Assembly (NCBI RefSeq): GCF_004344915.1
Contig: NZ_SKFG01000035.1
Coordinates: 1-54,593, forward strand
Source: Paenibacillus albiflavus
Lineage (GTDB): Bacteria; Bacillota; Bacilli; Paenibacillales; NBRC-103111
Direction of reading: 5' to 3'
DNA length: 54,593 nucleotides
A program made the position numbers and the translations under genes. Below, one piece after another: positions 40,615 through 49,228 of the stretch. How positions within the stretch are numbered: the stretch's first letter is position 1; the number at the start of each line of letters is the position of its first letter. Below the pieces are notes generated by a model. The model did no database searches. It had not been told where the DNA came from and was given only the letters and a program-made list of their open reading frames with translations.

Positions 40615-41704
40615 TGATTCAACTGCAGAAATGCTCCTATATGGAGTAATTAGTGACACTTCTTGGTGGGGAGACGAGGTTACTCCGAAGCAATTCGCCG
40701 ATGATCTAAAGGCGCTTGGAGATGTAGGAACAATCAATGTTCGCATTAATAGTGCTGGCGGTGACGTGTTTGCGGGTGTAACAATTTACAACCTTCTAAA
40801 AACACATAGCGCAAAGGTTAATGTATACGTAGATGGCTTGGCTGCTTCAATCGCTTCCATCATTGCGATGGCCGGAGATAGGATCATCATGCAAGAAGGA
40901 TCAATGATGATGGTTCACAATCCATGGACATTCGCAATGGGCGATTCAAACGATTTGCGTGGCGTAGCTGATTTCCTCGATACCGTCAGAAGCTCACTAG
41001 TTAATATATACGTGAGTAAAACTGGGTTATCTAATGAGGAAGTGATAGCTCTTCTTGATGCTGAAACATGGATGACAGCACAGGAGACAGTTGATGCAGG
41101 ATTTGCACATGAAGTAGCACAGGAAGTAAAGGTCGCGGCGTGTCTAAGAGACAACAAAACAGCGATCTTTAACGGCGTGACAATGGATTGGTCAAAGTTT
41201 ATCAATCCACCTGATCTTCCAACGGAGCAAAAGCCAGCTGCTAGACTGCCTGTTGCACCAAGAATTGAACCGCCGAAACCGCAAAACAAAAATCAAGGAG
41301 GACAAAAGATCATGAATTTGGAAGAACTGAAAGCACAACACCCAGAAATTTACGCTGCAGCAGTAAAAGACGGCGTTAATCAAGAAAGGTCGCGAATGAA
41401 GGCGCTCGATGAATTATCCATTCCTGGCCATGCCGCGACGATCGCTAAAGCTAAATACGAAACTGGTGCCAGCGCAGAGCAAACGGCAGTAGCTATTTTA
41501 AATGTGGAGAACACTCGCCGCAAAACAATGGCTCAGAAAATGCAGGATGATTCAGACGAGTCCAATATGGAAGACGTCGATCCGGAAGATTCGGAAGACA
41601 ACGACCCTAAGGACGAAGACGATGAAGAAACCGAAGCAAAGGCACTTGGTAAACGAATCGCTGAAATGGCAAATAAAAAACATATTCGCGGAGGTGTGAG
41701 ATAG
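40586..41704 (+). CDS. ClpP-like (S14/S49) head maturation protease fused to scaffold region
   Basis: 372 aa. ClpP-like domain at 1-190: INSAGGDVFAG oxyanion loop, Ser88 in GLAASIAS, His111 in MVHNPW. A Pro/Gln linker follows (about 210-240), then a helical, acidic, scaffold-like segment with a DDSDESNMEDVDPEDSEDND stretch. In lambda the C protease contains the Nu3 scaffold in the same frame; here too an internal start with AAGGAGG lies at 41312. AGGAGGTGAAACAAAAT precedes ATG 40586, inside the portal gene. Confidence 0.93.
   Translation: MSFWILNKTNDSTAEMLLYGVISDTSWWGDEVTPKQFADDLKALGDVGTINVRINSAGGDVFAGVTIYNLLKTHSAKVNVYVDGLAASIASIIAMAGDRIIMQEGSMMMVHNPWTFAMGDSNDLRGVADFLDTVRSSLVNIYVSKTGLSNEEVIALLDAETWMTAQETVDAGFAHEVAQEVKVAACLRDNKTAIFNGVTMDWSKFINPPDLPTEQKPAARLPVAPRIEPPKPQNKNQGGQKIMNLEELKAQHPEIYAAAVKDGVNQERSRMKALDELSIPGHAATIAKAKYETGASAEQTAVAILNVENTRRKTMAQKMQDDSDESNMEDVDPEDSEDNDPKDEDDEETEAKALGKRIAEMANKKHIRGGVR
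41312..41704 (+). CDS. Nested scaffold protein (Nu3-like internal start)
   Basis: 130 aa, same frame and stop as the protease. ATG 41312 is preceded by AAGGAGG (41295-41301) at ten bases, inside the coding sequence just after the linker. The product is helical, then very acidic, and ends in a basic KKHIRGGVR, like head scaffolds that are digested after assembly. The strength of the site makes independent translation likely, but it is inferred. Confidence 0.6.
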   Translation: MNLEELKAQHPEIYAAAVKDGVNQERSRMKALDELSIPGHAATIAKAKYETGASAEQTAVAILNVENTRRKTMAQKMQDDSDESNMEDVDPEDSEDNDPKDEDDEETEAKALGKRIAEMANKKHIRGGVR

Positions 41705-41705
41705 G

Positions 41706-42071
41706 ATGAACAAGTATTCAGAACAATCGGTTGGATATGACAAGCTGTTTGCTGGAGGCGTTGCCGATGTCGTGACCGATGTGCTTACGCTTAAAGCTGG
41801 CGCCTCTTATGTACGCGGTATGGTGCTGGGAGTTATCACAACTTCTGACTTGGCTGTACCTGTTGATTCCTCAAAATCAGATGGTTCAGAAGCTGCATAT
41901 GCAATTTTGGCTGATGATATTAATGCAACGACTGGTAACGTAGTTGCACCTGTTTATCTGACTGGAGAATTCAATCAAGCTGCACTTATTTTCGGCGGTA
42001 CCGATACCGCTGCGAAGCACAAAAAAGAGCTTCGCAAAATCGGAATCTTCCTCAAATCGAACAAATCCTAA
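41706..42071 (+). CDS. Head decoration protein (lambda gpD-like)
   Basis: 121 aa. Compact beta-rich protein with the gpD-type layout: short disordered N-terminus, LKAGASYVRGMVLGVIT, AYAILADDINA, VYLTGEFNQ, LRKIGIFLK. It trims and stabilises the capsid surface as trimers. It sits, as in lambda, between the protease/scaffold and capsid genes. GGAGGTGTGAGATAGG precedes the ATG. Confidence 0.88.
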   Translation: MNKYSEQSVGYDKLFAGGVADVVTDVLTLKAGASYVRGMVLGVITTSDLAVPVDSSKSDGSEAAYAILADDINATTGNVVAPVYLTGEFNQAALIFGGTDTAAKHKKELRKIGIFLKSNKS

Positions 42072-42088
42072 AGGGGGCGAACTGAACA

Positions 42089-43132
42089 ATGTCAATCTAC
42101 ATGTATGATCCGCGCACAATGCTGGCAGCAATCGAAAACATGCTACCAGTAAGAACATTCTTGAAAGAAACATTTTTCCCGAACACTATCACATATCCAA
42201 CGGAGCAAGTCGATGTGGATTTCTTTAAATCCCGTCGCAAAATGGCCCCATTTGTTTCATCTCGACTTCCAGGTAAGGCAGTAAATCGTGATGGATTCAA
42301 AACACGTACCTATACACCGCCTACACTCAAACCTGTCAAGATTATCACACAAGATGATCTAAAAATTCGGGCGTTTGGCGACCATTCTTACATCCAAACC
42401 TCTCCTGAAGATCGTGCTTTGCGTCTTATGGCTCGTGATCTTCAAGAGCTTGACGAAATGACTACCCGTCGGGAAGAATGGATGGCAGCACAGATGCTAT
42501 TCAACGGCAAGGTTGACATGATTGGCGAAGGAGTGAAAGATACACTCGACTTTGATTTCACGAACAAAGCTGTATTAACATCGAGGGCATGGAATAAGCC
42601 TGATAGTGATCCTATCTCCGATTTGAGAACATGGCGCTTAGCAGTCATTCAGAAGTCTGGCATGACACCGAATGCCGTGGTTATGGCTTCCGACGTAACA
42701 CCAGTATTCCTGAATCATCCTAAGCTACAAGCCATGTTCAACATTTTCAATGCAAACTTTGGTAATCTTGCTCCGAAGGACTTGCCGAACGGTGTAACTT
42801 TCATCTGCCGAATTGCCGAACTTGGACTCGACGTGTATAGCTATGACGAGTGGTATCTCGATGACGAGACGGACCCCGACAATCCGGTCGAGAAACCTAT
42901 GGTTCCATCTGGCACAATTGCGCTCGCTTCAACAAATGCAAACTTCACGTTTGCTTATGGTGCAGTTACGTTGATCGATGAGACGTCAAAGAGTTTCTAC
43001 ACGGTGGAAGCTTCCCGCGTGCCGTATACATGGATAGAAACAAACCCTGCACAACGCTTTATGCAAATCAATTCTCGCCCGCTGCCGATGCCTACGGACA
43101 TTGACAGCTGGTATATAGCGAAGGTGATCTAA
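42089..43132 (+). CDS. Major capsid protein (lambda gpE family)
   Basis: 347 aa, standard gpE length. Recognisable features: MLAAIENMLPVRTFLKETFF at the start, VDVDFFKSRRKMAPF, PVKIITQDDL, the Arg-rich TTRREEWMAAQML helix and the final RFMQINSRPLPMP with a conserved Arg. HK97-like fold expected. AAGGGGGCG is upstream of the ATG. Confidence 0.95.
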   Translation: MSIYMYDPRTMLAAIENMLPVRTFLKETFFPNTITYPTEQVDVDFFKSRRKMAPFVSSRLPGKAVNRDGFKTRTYTPPTLKPVKIITQDDLKIRAFGDHSYIQTSPEDRALRLMARDLQELDEMTTRREEWMAAQMLFNGKVDMIGEGVKDTLDFDFTNKAVLTSRAWNKPDSDPISDLRTWRLAVIQKSGMTPNAVVMASDVTPVFLNHPKLQAMFNIFNANFGNLAPKDLPNGVTFICRIAELGLDVYSYDEWYLDDETDPDNPVEKPMVPSGTIALASTNANFTFAYGAVTLIDETSKSFYTVEASRVPYTWIETNPAQRFMQINSRPLPMPTDIDSWYIAKVI

Positions 43133-43133
43133 T

Positions 43134-43409
43134 ATGGCGATAATCAGTGAGTGGAACATTGAAGTTAATGGTGATATCGTTCAAGCAGGTGACATCATCG
43201 ATGTGCTAAGTGAAGCAGAAGAGAACCGCCTCATCGATCGTGGTGTGGCGGTTCGCGTTTCAGATCCTTATGACAATAATGTTGAGGACGATCATGTTGC
43301 AGATGAATATATCGATACCGATGTTGATGATCACCTCGATAAGGATACTACAGAATCGGAGGCGACTCTGGAACCAATAGACCAGAAAGCCACGAGGAAG
43401 CAAAAATGA
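43134..43409 (+). CDS. Small phage head protein (gpFI position)
   Basis: 91 aa. The first ~45 residues are a small beta domain (VNGDIVQAGDIIDVLSEAEENRLIDRGVAV); the rest is an acidic, disordered Asp/Glu tail ending KQK. Position matches lambda FI, between capsid and FII-like connector. Sequence similarity alone does not identify it. It overlaps the next gene by four bases. Confidence 0.65.
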   Translation: MAIISEWNIEVNGDIVQAGDIIDVLSEAEENRLIDRGVAVRVSDPYDNNVEDDHVADEYIDTDVDDHLDKDTTESEATLEPIDQKATRKQK

Positions 43410-43723
43410 ATTTCAAAGATTTCGCCGCTCAGGACATCAAGGATGTCTTTTTTAATTTAGGTGAGTTTTCCGACGAGATCATGATTGACGGCCAGCCTAT
43501 AATTGTCCAGATTGATGATGATCGTCTGCAAAAACGATCAGAGAACGAATTTGGCGGAATCACAACGGGGATGATTTTATATTTCATCCCTGTTTCTTCA
43601 TTTTCGCAAAAACCTAAGGTTGGAGGTACTCAAATCTTCAACGGGAAGCTTATGTACATCGATGATATTAAGGAATCTGCAGGAGTATTTGAGATCGTCT
43701 TGAATCAGAATCGGGGTGAATGA
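43406..43723 (+). CDS. Head-tail connector (lambda gpFII-like)
   Basis: 105 aa beta-rich protein: GQPIIVQIDDD, ITTGMILYFIPVSSF, KLMYIDDIKESAGVFEIVL. The size, order and pattern suit the FII/Gifsy-2-type stopper that closes the portal and contacts the tail. GTGAATGATGTG at its end overlaps the next gene's site. Confidence 0.72.
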   Translation: MNFKDFAAQDIKDVFFNLGEFSDEIMIDGQPIIVQIDDDRLQKRSENEFGGITTGMILYFIPVSSFSQKPKVGGTQIFNGKLMYIDDIKESAGVFEIVLNQNRGE

Positions 43724-43724
43724 T

Positions 43725-44285
43725 GTGTCTCAAATTACTGTTGATTCTTCTCAGTTGAAAAAGGTTGTGAAGGGGCTAAAGGGATTTCAGAAGCAGATGC
43801 CTGCTGCCGCGCTCTCGGCTGTTAACCGTACACTTGATTATGTTGGTACAAAGGTCAGTCGTTTGGTTACGGCAGAATACAACGTTAAAGCAGGCGATGT
43901 TAAGTCATCGCTCACTAAGCAAAGGGCAAAGATGAGTAATCTTTCCGCACATATCAAGTCTACTGGTCGTCGCCTTACATTCTCACATTTCAAAATAAAT
44001 TCTGGGAAAAATGGTGTACGGGTGAAGGTCAAGAAGTCGTCTGGATTCAAACAAGTTAAAACGGATCCGAAAGCGTTTGTTCAGATACTGAATGGGCATA
44101 CGCAAGTGATGAAGCGCCAAGGGAAAGCTCGAAATCCCGTTGATGTGCTTCGCTCTATTTCTATCCCGCAGATGATCGATTCGCTTCATGTTTCAGAACA
44201 AATAAAAGCCGAGGCGAACAATAAACTTGCTGAGCGCATTGAGCATGAAATCTCATATCGCTTGAAGAAGGTGAAAGCAAAATGA
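43725..44285 (+). CDS. Minor tail / tail completion protein (lambda gpZ-like)
   Basis: 186 aa, strongly basic. VNRTLDYVGTKVSRLVTAEYNVKAGDVKSSL and SIPQMIDSLHVSEQI fit the gpZ family (tail completion, between connector and tail terminator). GTG 43725 has GGGGTG six bases upstream; the reported longer frame starts at GTG 43716 inside that site. It overlaps the next gene by four bases. Confidence 0.8.
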   Translation: MSQITVDSSQLKKVVKGLKGFQKQMPAAALSAVNRTLDYVGTKVSRLVTAEYNVKAGDVKSSLTKQRAKMSNLSAHIKSTGRRLTFSHFKINSGKNGVRVKVKKSSGFKQVKTDPKAFVQILNGHTQVMKRQGKARNPVDVLRSISIPQMIDSLHVSEQIKAEANNKLAERIEHEISYRLKKVKAK

Positions 44286-44830
44286 TTGATAATTCGATTC
44301 TGGAAGCTATTGAATCCTTTTGCTGTCAGCATGTAAGCCCGAAGATCAAGCTCATGGTTCCGAATGACGATGACATTACGGATTATCAGCTCATGCATCC
44401 GAACGTTTTCATCGGCTGGCTACCACCACCGAATCAGTTGGAGGACGTGCCGTTGCAGTTGCCGGATGGAGTGAAAAAAGCGATCCCGGCGATGGTGATT
44501 GGTATGGATGATGGAGAGGATGACGGTAATGATGCGGGCATTAACATTCGCATATCATTCATCGTTTATAATCCCGGTCACTACCCTAAGGACGGTGGTG
44601 TTCTTCCAGATTTCAAAGGATACCGGGACTTACTCAACTTCATCTTCATTTGTCGTCAACAGCTATCGAGTAGATATCTAGTCGAAGATGGCAAGACGAC
44701 AGCGCAAAAGCCATTCAGCTGGGGAATGTATCAACAGCAGCCAATGCCATATTGGGTTGGTTATCTTACTTTCCGAGCAACGGCGGCGATTCTCCCGTTT
44801 ATTTCGAGTACAGATCTAATTCAGGACTAA
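44282..44830 (+). CDS. Phage protein in the tail-terminator position
   Basis: 182 aa. No family recognised with certainty. It contains GWLPPPNQLEDVPLQLPDG, AMVIGMDDGEDDGND and RISFIVYNPGHY, a mixed alpha/beta pattern like tail terminators. Its place between the gpZ-like gene and the sheath gene supports that role. ATGA overlap with the previous gene. Confidence 0.6.
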   Translation: MIDNSILEAIESFCCQHVSPKIKLMVPNDDDITDYQLMHPNVFIGWLPPPNQLEDVPLQLPDGVKKAIPAMVIGMDDGEDDGNDAGINIRISFIVYNPGHYPKDGGVLPDFKGYRDLLNFIFICRQQLSSRYLVEDGKTTAQKPFSWGMYQQQPMPYWVGYLTFRATAAILPFISSTDLIQD

Positions 44831-44846
44831 GAAAGGGTGAAAATAA

Positions 44847-46286
44847 TTGCCTTATAAACATGGGGTTTATGGCGAACAAATGCCAACTACAGACACACTG
44901 TCCCCTGCGGGAGTCGCAACATTACCTGTTTACATCGGGACAGCTCCTATTCATCAGTTGGAGGATCCATCTGTAGCTATTAATGTTCCTATTCTCGTTA
45001 ATAGTTTCAATGAAGCGAAAGCTAAGATTGGATATTCAGACGATTGGGATAGCTTTACACTGTGCGAAGCGGTCTATGCGCATTTCAAAAACCGTATTCA
45101 GCCAATTGGTCCGATCGTACTCATTAACGTATTAGATCCATCCAAACATAAAACAGCAGGAACTGCCTCTATCGCTATCACGAACGGAATTGGTTATATC
45201 GATGAGCCTGCCATTATTTCCACGGTCGCTATCACTGGAAAGGAACGTGATACTGACTACACGGTGGAATATACTGCTGATGGCCGAATTAAGTTAACTG
45301 ATGTTACAGGGAAAGCTCTTGCTAATCCTACTGATGTTTCGTTCGACAAGGTAGATATTAAAAAAGTGAAGAGCTCTGATATCATCGGTGGAAACACATC
45401 TGGTGAGCGCAAAGGTATCTCCGTTGTCGATTTGGTCTATGTCACACATAAGCAAATTCCAACTATTCTCGCTGCACCTGGATGGTCTCACATCAAGGAA
45501 GTAAAAGAAGCACTGGTAACAGCTTCCCAAAAGATAAACGGTCACTGGGATGCACTAGTGGCGGCTGACATTCCGTCAGAGTCTACTTCCGATACCATTA
45601 CTAAAGCTGTTGCTTGGAAGACAGCTAACGGCTATACAGACATCGGTGTAAAGGTCGGGTGGCCTAAAGCTAATGCTGCTGGTCGCGTTTTCTGGGCTTC
45701 GACAATCATGGTCGTTCGCATGCAGCAAACCGACTATACAAACGGCAACGTCCCGTATGTGTCGCCGTCTAACAAGCAAGTGGACATCACTTCTCCAGTT
45801 CTGGAAAATGGAACTAATGCTATTTTTGATGAAGTCCAGGCAAATGAATTGAATAAGAATGGTATCACAACATTCAACTATCGAAGTGGAATTTGGGTTC
45901 TATGGGGTCCTCATAATGCAAATTACACCTACGGTGCTGAGATCGACCCTAAAAACGTGTTTGATGCAGGAATCCGCATGATGATGTACATGACAAACAC
46001 GTTCCAAGATCGGTTTATGGCAGACGTTGACGGTCCACTTAATCGTAGTAAAAAGGATACGATTCTTAACGATGCGAGTACATGGCTAAATAGCCTTATT
46101 GCTGACGGAAAACTGCTGTACGGGCAAATAGACTTCAATGAAACAAGCAACCCGACAAGCAGCATCGTTGAGGGTGATTTCGTTTTTGATGTTCAGACCA
46201 CAACAGCACCTGTCGGAAAATCGTTGTCATTCCGTCTGCAGTACACCACAAAGGGCATTAATACGCTGTTTGGAGGTGGTAACTGA
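44847..46286 (+). CDS. Contractile tail sheath protein (P2 gpFI family)
   Basis: 479 aa. The N-terminal MPYKHGVYGEQ and TLPVYIGTAPI, the central PAIISTVAITGKERDTDY insert, the LAAPGW motif and the C-terminal KGINTLFGGG are sheath signatures. It shows the virion is a myovirus-type particle, although head genes are lambda-like. TTG start with AGAAAGGGTGA upstream. Its TGA overlaps the tube start by one base. Confidence 0.94.
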   Translation: MPYKHGVYGEQMPTTDTLSPAGVATLPVYIGTAPIHQLEDPSVAINVPILVNSFNEAKAKIGYSDDWDSFTLCEAVYAHFKNRIQPIGPIVLINVLDPSKHKTAGTASIAITNGIGYIDEPAIISTVAITGKERDTDYTVEYTADGRIKLTDVTGKALANPTDVSFDKVDIKKVKSSDIIGGNTSGERKGISVVDLVYVTHKQIPTILAAPGWSHIKEVKEALVTASQKINGHWDALVAADIPSESTSDTITKAVAWKTANGYTDIGVKVGWPKANAAGRVFWASTIMVVRMQQTDYTNGNVPYVSPSNKQVDITSPVLENGTNAIFDEVQANELNKNGITTFNYRSGIWVLWGPHNANYTYGAEIDPKNVFDAGIRMMMYMTNTFQDRFMADVDGPLNRSKKDTILNDASTWLNSLIADGKLLYGQIDFNETSNPTSSIVEGDFVFDVQTTTAPVGKSLSFRLQYTTKGINTLFGGGN

Positions 46287-46816
46287 TGCCAAAAATTACG
46301 AATAAAACGGTCCAGTACAGGCTCAAAGCTACGGATGAAAAAGGAGTTCTGCAGATCATTGACGATTCTTCCGACCTTCAGCTTCCGAGCATTGAAAAGC
46401 TCACGGACACGATCAAAGGCGCTGGCATCATGGGCGAGATTGATATGCCTACGTTCGGTCAACTCGGCAGCATGACACTCACAGTCAATAACAGAGCTGA
46501 CAATCCGCAGTATTCGATGCTTTCACGTCCTGGGGAGATCAAATTTGAGATTGCCTGGGTCGTTGACGTATTCAATTCGAATGATGTCAAAGTCGGACTT
46601 CAGCAGAACAAGGTGTTTATCACTGCCGTTTCAAAGAAGTATGACATGGGTAAGCTTGAAGTTAATTCAGGAGCTGACGGCAGCAGTGAATTCGAGGTTT
46701 ACTACCTACGCAAGATTGTTGACGGTAAAGAAGTTCTATTGATTGATAAATTTAATTACAAATACGTGGTCAACGGTGTTGACTACATGGATGCACTCAG
46801 AACAGCCCTGCAATAA
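46286..46816 (+). CDS. Tail tube protein (P2 gpFII family)
   Basis: 176 aa. KTVQYRLKATDEKGVLQIIDDSSDLQLPSIEKLTDTIKGAGIMGEIDMP and the C-terminal NKYVVNGVDYM-like block (NYKYVVNGVDYMDALR) are typical of FII tubes. Forms the inner tube ejected on contraction. TGATG coupling with the sheath. A hairpin spans its stop codon. Confidence 0.9.
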   Translation: MPKITNKTVQYRLKATDEKGVLQIIDDSSDLQLPSIEKLTDTIKGAGIMGEIDMPTFGQLGSMTLTVNNRADNPQYSMLSRPGEIKFEIAWVVDVFNSNDVKVGLQQNKVFITAVSKKYDMGKLEVNSGADGSSEFEVYYLRKIVDGKEVLLIDKFNYKYVVNGVDYMDALRTALQ

Positions 46817-46836
46817 TGGGGCTGTTCTTATTCTTT
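46799..46836 (+). terminator. Hairpin over the tube stop codon
   Basis: AGAACAGCCC (46799-46808) pairs with GGGCTGTTCT (46819-46828), followed by T-rich sequence. It probably lowers transcription into the chaperone and tape measure genes, keeping tube and sheath mRNA high. Confidence 0.6.
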
Positions 46837-46857
46837 ATTTGAGAGGGGAAAACGTAA

Positions 46858-47163
46858 ATGCCAGAGTTGAAATTAAGCAAACCGATTGATATCAACGGTG
46901 AGAAAGTAGATAAGCTAACCTATAACTTCGAGGATATGACAGCCCGGGATAAAGTGGAGGCTACAAAGGAGTTCAAAAAGTCCGCGAATGTGGTTATGAT
47001 GCAGGAATTCGATTCCGACTATCATCTTTATTTATTCGCTGCAGCCGTGAAAAAGGAAAACACATCGATTGATACAGAAGACGTGCTTCGTATGAATGCC
47101 AAAGACTCAATAAAGGCAGAGGCGCTTGTTCGCGATTTTTTCTTTCTAACTTCGGAGGAATAG
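46858..47163 (+). CDS. Tail assembly chaperone gpE
   Basis: 101 aa in the zero frame. LKLSKPIDINGEKVDKLTYNFEDMTARD and DYHLYLFAAAVKKE match P2-type gpE/DUF-like tail assembly proteins, and it lies directly before the tape measure gene. A slippery heptamer T-TTT-TTC at 47136-47142 would send a fraction of ribosomes into the -1 frame to make the longer E' form. GAGAGGGGAAAACGTAA precedes the ATG. Confidence 0.85.
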   Translation: MPELKLSKPIDINGEKVDKLTYNFEDMTARDKVEATKEFKKSANVVMMQEFDSDYHLYLFAAAVKKENTSIDTEDVLRMNAKDSIKAEALVRDFFFLTSEE

Positions 47164-47339
47164 TCACTGATGAATACCTCCGAGAATGCATAACGCAATT
47201 GGTATATAACAAATTTGCAGCTCGATCAGAGTGCCTTGAGATGCCAATGATCGAGCTGTTTGAGTTTTACGAATCACTCGCCGACGAAGCCGAGAGGCAG
47301 AGAAAGGAGGCTGAGCGAAACTATGGCAGCAAAAAATAA
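46858..47339 (+). CDS. Frameshifted tail assembly chaperone gpE+E' (-1 at 47142)
   Basis: Joining residues 1-95 of gpE to the -1 frame after T-TTT-TTC gives about 160 aa. The extension has no stop from 47142 to 47336 (…TDEYLRECITQLVY…, IELFEFYESLADEAERQRK), and ends inside the first codons of the tape measure gene. P2 E/E' and lambda G/GT use the same trick. The frameshift itself is inferred from sequence. Confidence 0.7.
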
Positions 47340-49020
47340 AGAGCTCGAAGCACTGATCGTACTTGCTGGTAAAGTAGATCCAAGCCTGCAGAAAGCAATG
47401 ATGAATGCTGGATCAATGGCTAATAAAACCGGAGGGTCGATGAGCTCACTCGGGAAGATGGCTAGCAGTGCGATGAACTTAGTTAAAAAGGCAAGTATCG
47501 TAGTTGGTGCAGGGGTAGCAATAGCTGGTGCGGCAATAGTAAAGGCTGCTTCGAATACGATCGAGTTTTCAGACAAGATCGATAAGATGTCGGTCCGCAC
47601 TGGTCTGACATATGAACAATTGCAGAAGTTGGAATTTATGTCTAGCCAGGTTGGTGTTAATTTCGATGCTGTTGGTTCTTCTATCTCAATTATGACCAAA
47701 AATATGAAGAGTGCTGACATGGAAGGTGCAGCTGCTGCTCAAGCCTTCAAACTATTGCGGATTAACGTTAAAGGAGCGGACGGGCAGCTGAGATCGCAGG
47801 GAGAAGTATTTAGCGAAACTGTAGCAGCGCTCGCGCAGGTGAAGAATGAAACCGAACGAAATGCTCTTGCTATGAAGATTTTTGGCAAGGGTGCCAATGA
47901 AATGATCCCTCTTTTTGATGCTGGAGTTGATGGACTACAAGAACTATCAGCCAATGCCGAAAAGTACGGATTGATAATGGACGATGATCTGATAAAGACA
48001 TCGGTCAAGGTTAAAGACAGCTTAGATATATTAAAAAGAGGTCTTAACGCTGCGGGAGACTCGATAATGCTAAAGGTTCTCCCATATGTTCAGAAATTCG
48101 CTGAGTTCATTAATGCCAACTTGCCCTACATTCAAAATTTAGTCTCAGGTCTAGTTGACCGTATCTTTTCGCTAGGTCCTGTTATCGGAAGTGTATTCGG
48201 AGCTGGAACCAAGCTTTTTAAATTTATCCAAGATAACTGGTCGACCATTGAACCATTGGTAATTGGCATTGTTGCTGCAATGGTAGCGTGGAAGGCCATT
48301 ACAGTCGGTATGACGGTCTATCAAGGAATAATGGCAGGTATAAGAGCTGGAACAGTAGCCGCTGCAATTGCTCAATGGGGGCTTAATGCCGCCGTGCTAG
48401 CAAACCCAATGACGTGGATTGTTATCGGAATAGCTGCAGCCATTGGTGTTGTAGTTGGGGCTATATATTTGCTGTGGAAAAACTGGGACAAGGTTTCCTC
48501 GTTTATGATTGGCATTTGGCAGGACTATGTTATGCCTTTCTTTAATAACGTTGGCTCATGGTTTAGTGGTATATGGGATGGTGTGGTATCTGGATTCAAA
48601 GGATTCCTCAATTTTCTCATTAAGGGCATAAATTTCATTATCCGCGCAGCCAACAAAATCCATGTAAAGATTCCTGATTGGGTACCTGGTATAGGCGGTA
48701 AGGAATTTGGATTCAATATTTCAGAACTTCCAACGTTTGCACGAGGTGGATTTGCTAATCAGCCTTCAATATTTGGTGAAGCAGGTCCAGAGGCGGCTAT
48801 TCCGTTAAAACGTACACCGCGAAGCCTGTCGCTACTTAATAAGACGGCTCAAATTCTTGGTGTTGGTGGTGGTGGCGGAGGTAGTCCACAATTTGTATTC
48901 GCTCCTGTTATAAGCAGTGGGGATAGTAGCTCAATGCAAAAATTGAAGGAAGCTGCGGATGATTTCTTTGACCGTTGCGATGATTGGTGGGAATCGAGAA
49001 GGAGGGAGAGCTATGCATAA
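47323..49020 (+). CDS. Tail tape measure protein (P2 gpT position)
   Basis: 565 aa, short for a tape measure. N-terminal coiled segment, a TP901-like block (FSDKIDKMSVRTGLTYEQLQKLEFMSSQ, about 66-93), hydrophobic helices (about 330-400) and a glycine run (GVGGGGGGS) near the C-terminus with ARGGFANQPSIFGEAGPEAAIPL, the usual end motif. Sets tail length. ATG 47323 with AAAGGAGG 12 bases upstream; the reported frame extends further upstream through gpE'. Confidence 0.9.
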   Translation: MAAKNKELEALIVLAGKVDPSLQKAMMNAGSMANKTGGSMSSLGKMASSAMNLVKKASIVVGAGVAIAGAAIVKAASNTIEFSDKIDKMSVRTGLTYEQLQKLEFMSSQVGVNFDAVGSSISIMTKNMKSADMEGAAAAQAFKLLRINVKGADGQLRSQGEVFSETVAALAQVKNETERNALAMKIFGKGANEMIPLFDAGVDGLQELSANAEKYGLIMDDDLIKTSVKVKDSLDILKRGLNAAGDSIMLKVLPYVQKFAEFINANLPYIQNLVSGLVDRIFSLGPVIGSVFGAGTKLFKFIQDNWSTIEPLVIGIVAAMVAWKAITVGMTVYQGIMAGIRAGTVAAAIAQWGLNAAVLANPMTWIVIGIAAAIGVVVGAIYLLWKNWDKVSSFMIGIWQDYVMPFFNNVGSWFSGIWDGVVSGFKGFLNFLIKGINFIIRAANKIHVKIPDWVPGIGGKEFGFNISELPTFARGGFANQPSIFGEAGPEAAIPLKRTPRSLSLLNKTAQILGVGGGGGGSPQFVFAPVISSGDSSSMQKLKEAADDFFDRCDDWWESRRRESYA

Positions 49021-49225
49021 AGGATACAATTACACAACACTCGCTGGTGATACATTTGACAGTATAGCTCTCGACTTCTACAACGAAGAGACTCACGCAT
49101 CGACCATCATTCAAATGAATTTACAGTACCGAAATGTGCTTATTTTTCAGGGTGGGGAAAAGTTGTTAATCCCTATCATTGAGAAAGAAACACCAACATC
49201 ATTACCACCATGGAAGAGGTCATGA
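49013..49225 (+). CDS. Tail protein X (P2 gpX, LysM-like)
   Basis: 70 aa. YTTLAGDTFDSIALDFYNEETHASTIIQMN and the YRNVLIFQGGEKLLIP end are a LysM-like gpX domain, which sits at the baseplate hub. AGAAGGAGGGAGAGCT precedes ATG 49013, which overlaps the tape measure end by eight bases. Confidence 0.88.
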   Translation: MHKGYNYTTLAGDTFDSIALDFYNEETHASTIIQMNLQYRNVLIFQGGEKLLIPIIEKETPTSLPPWKRS

Positions 49226-49228
49226 CAT

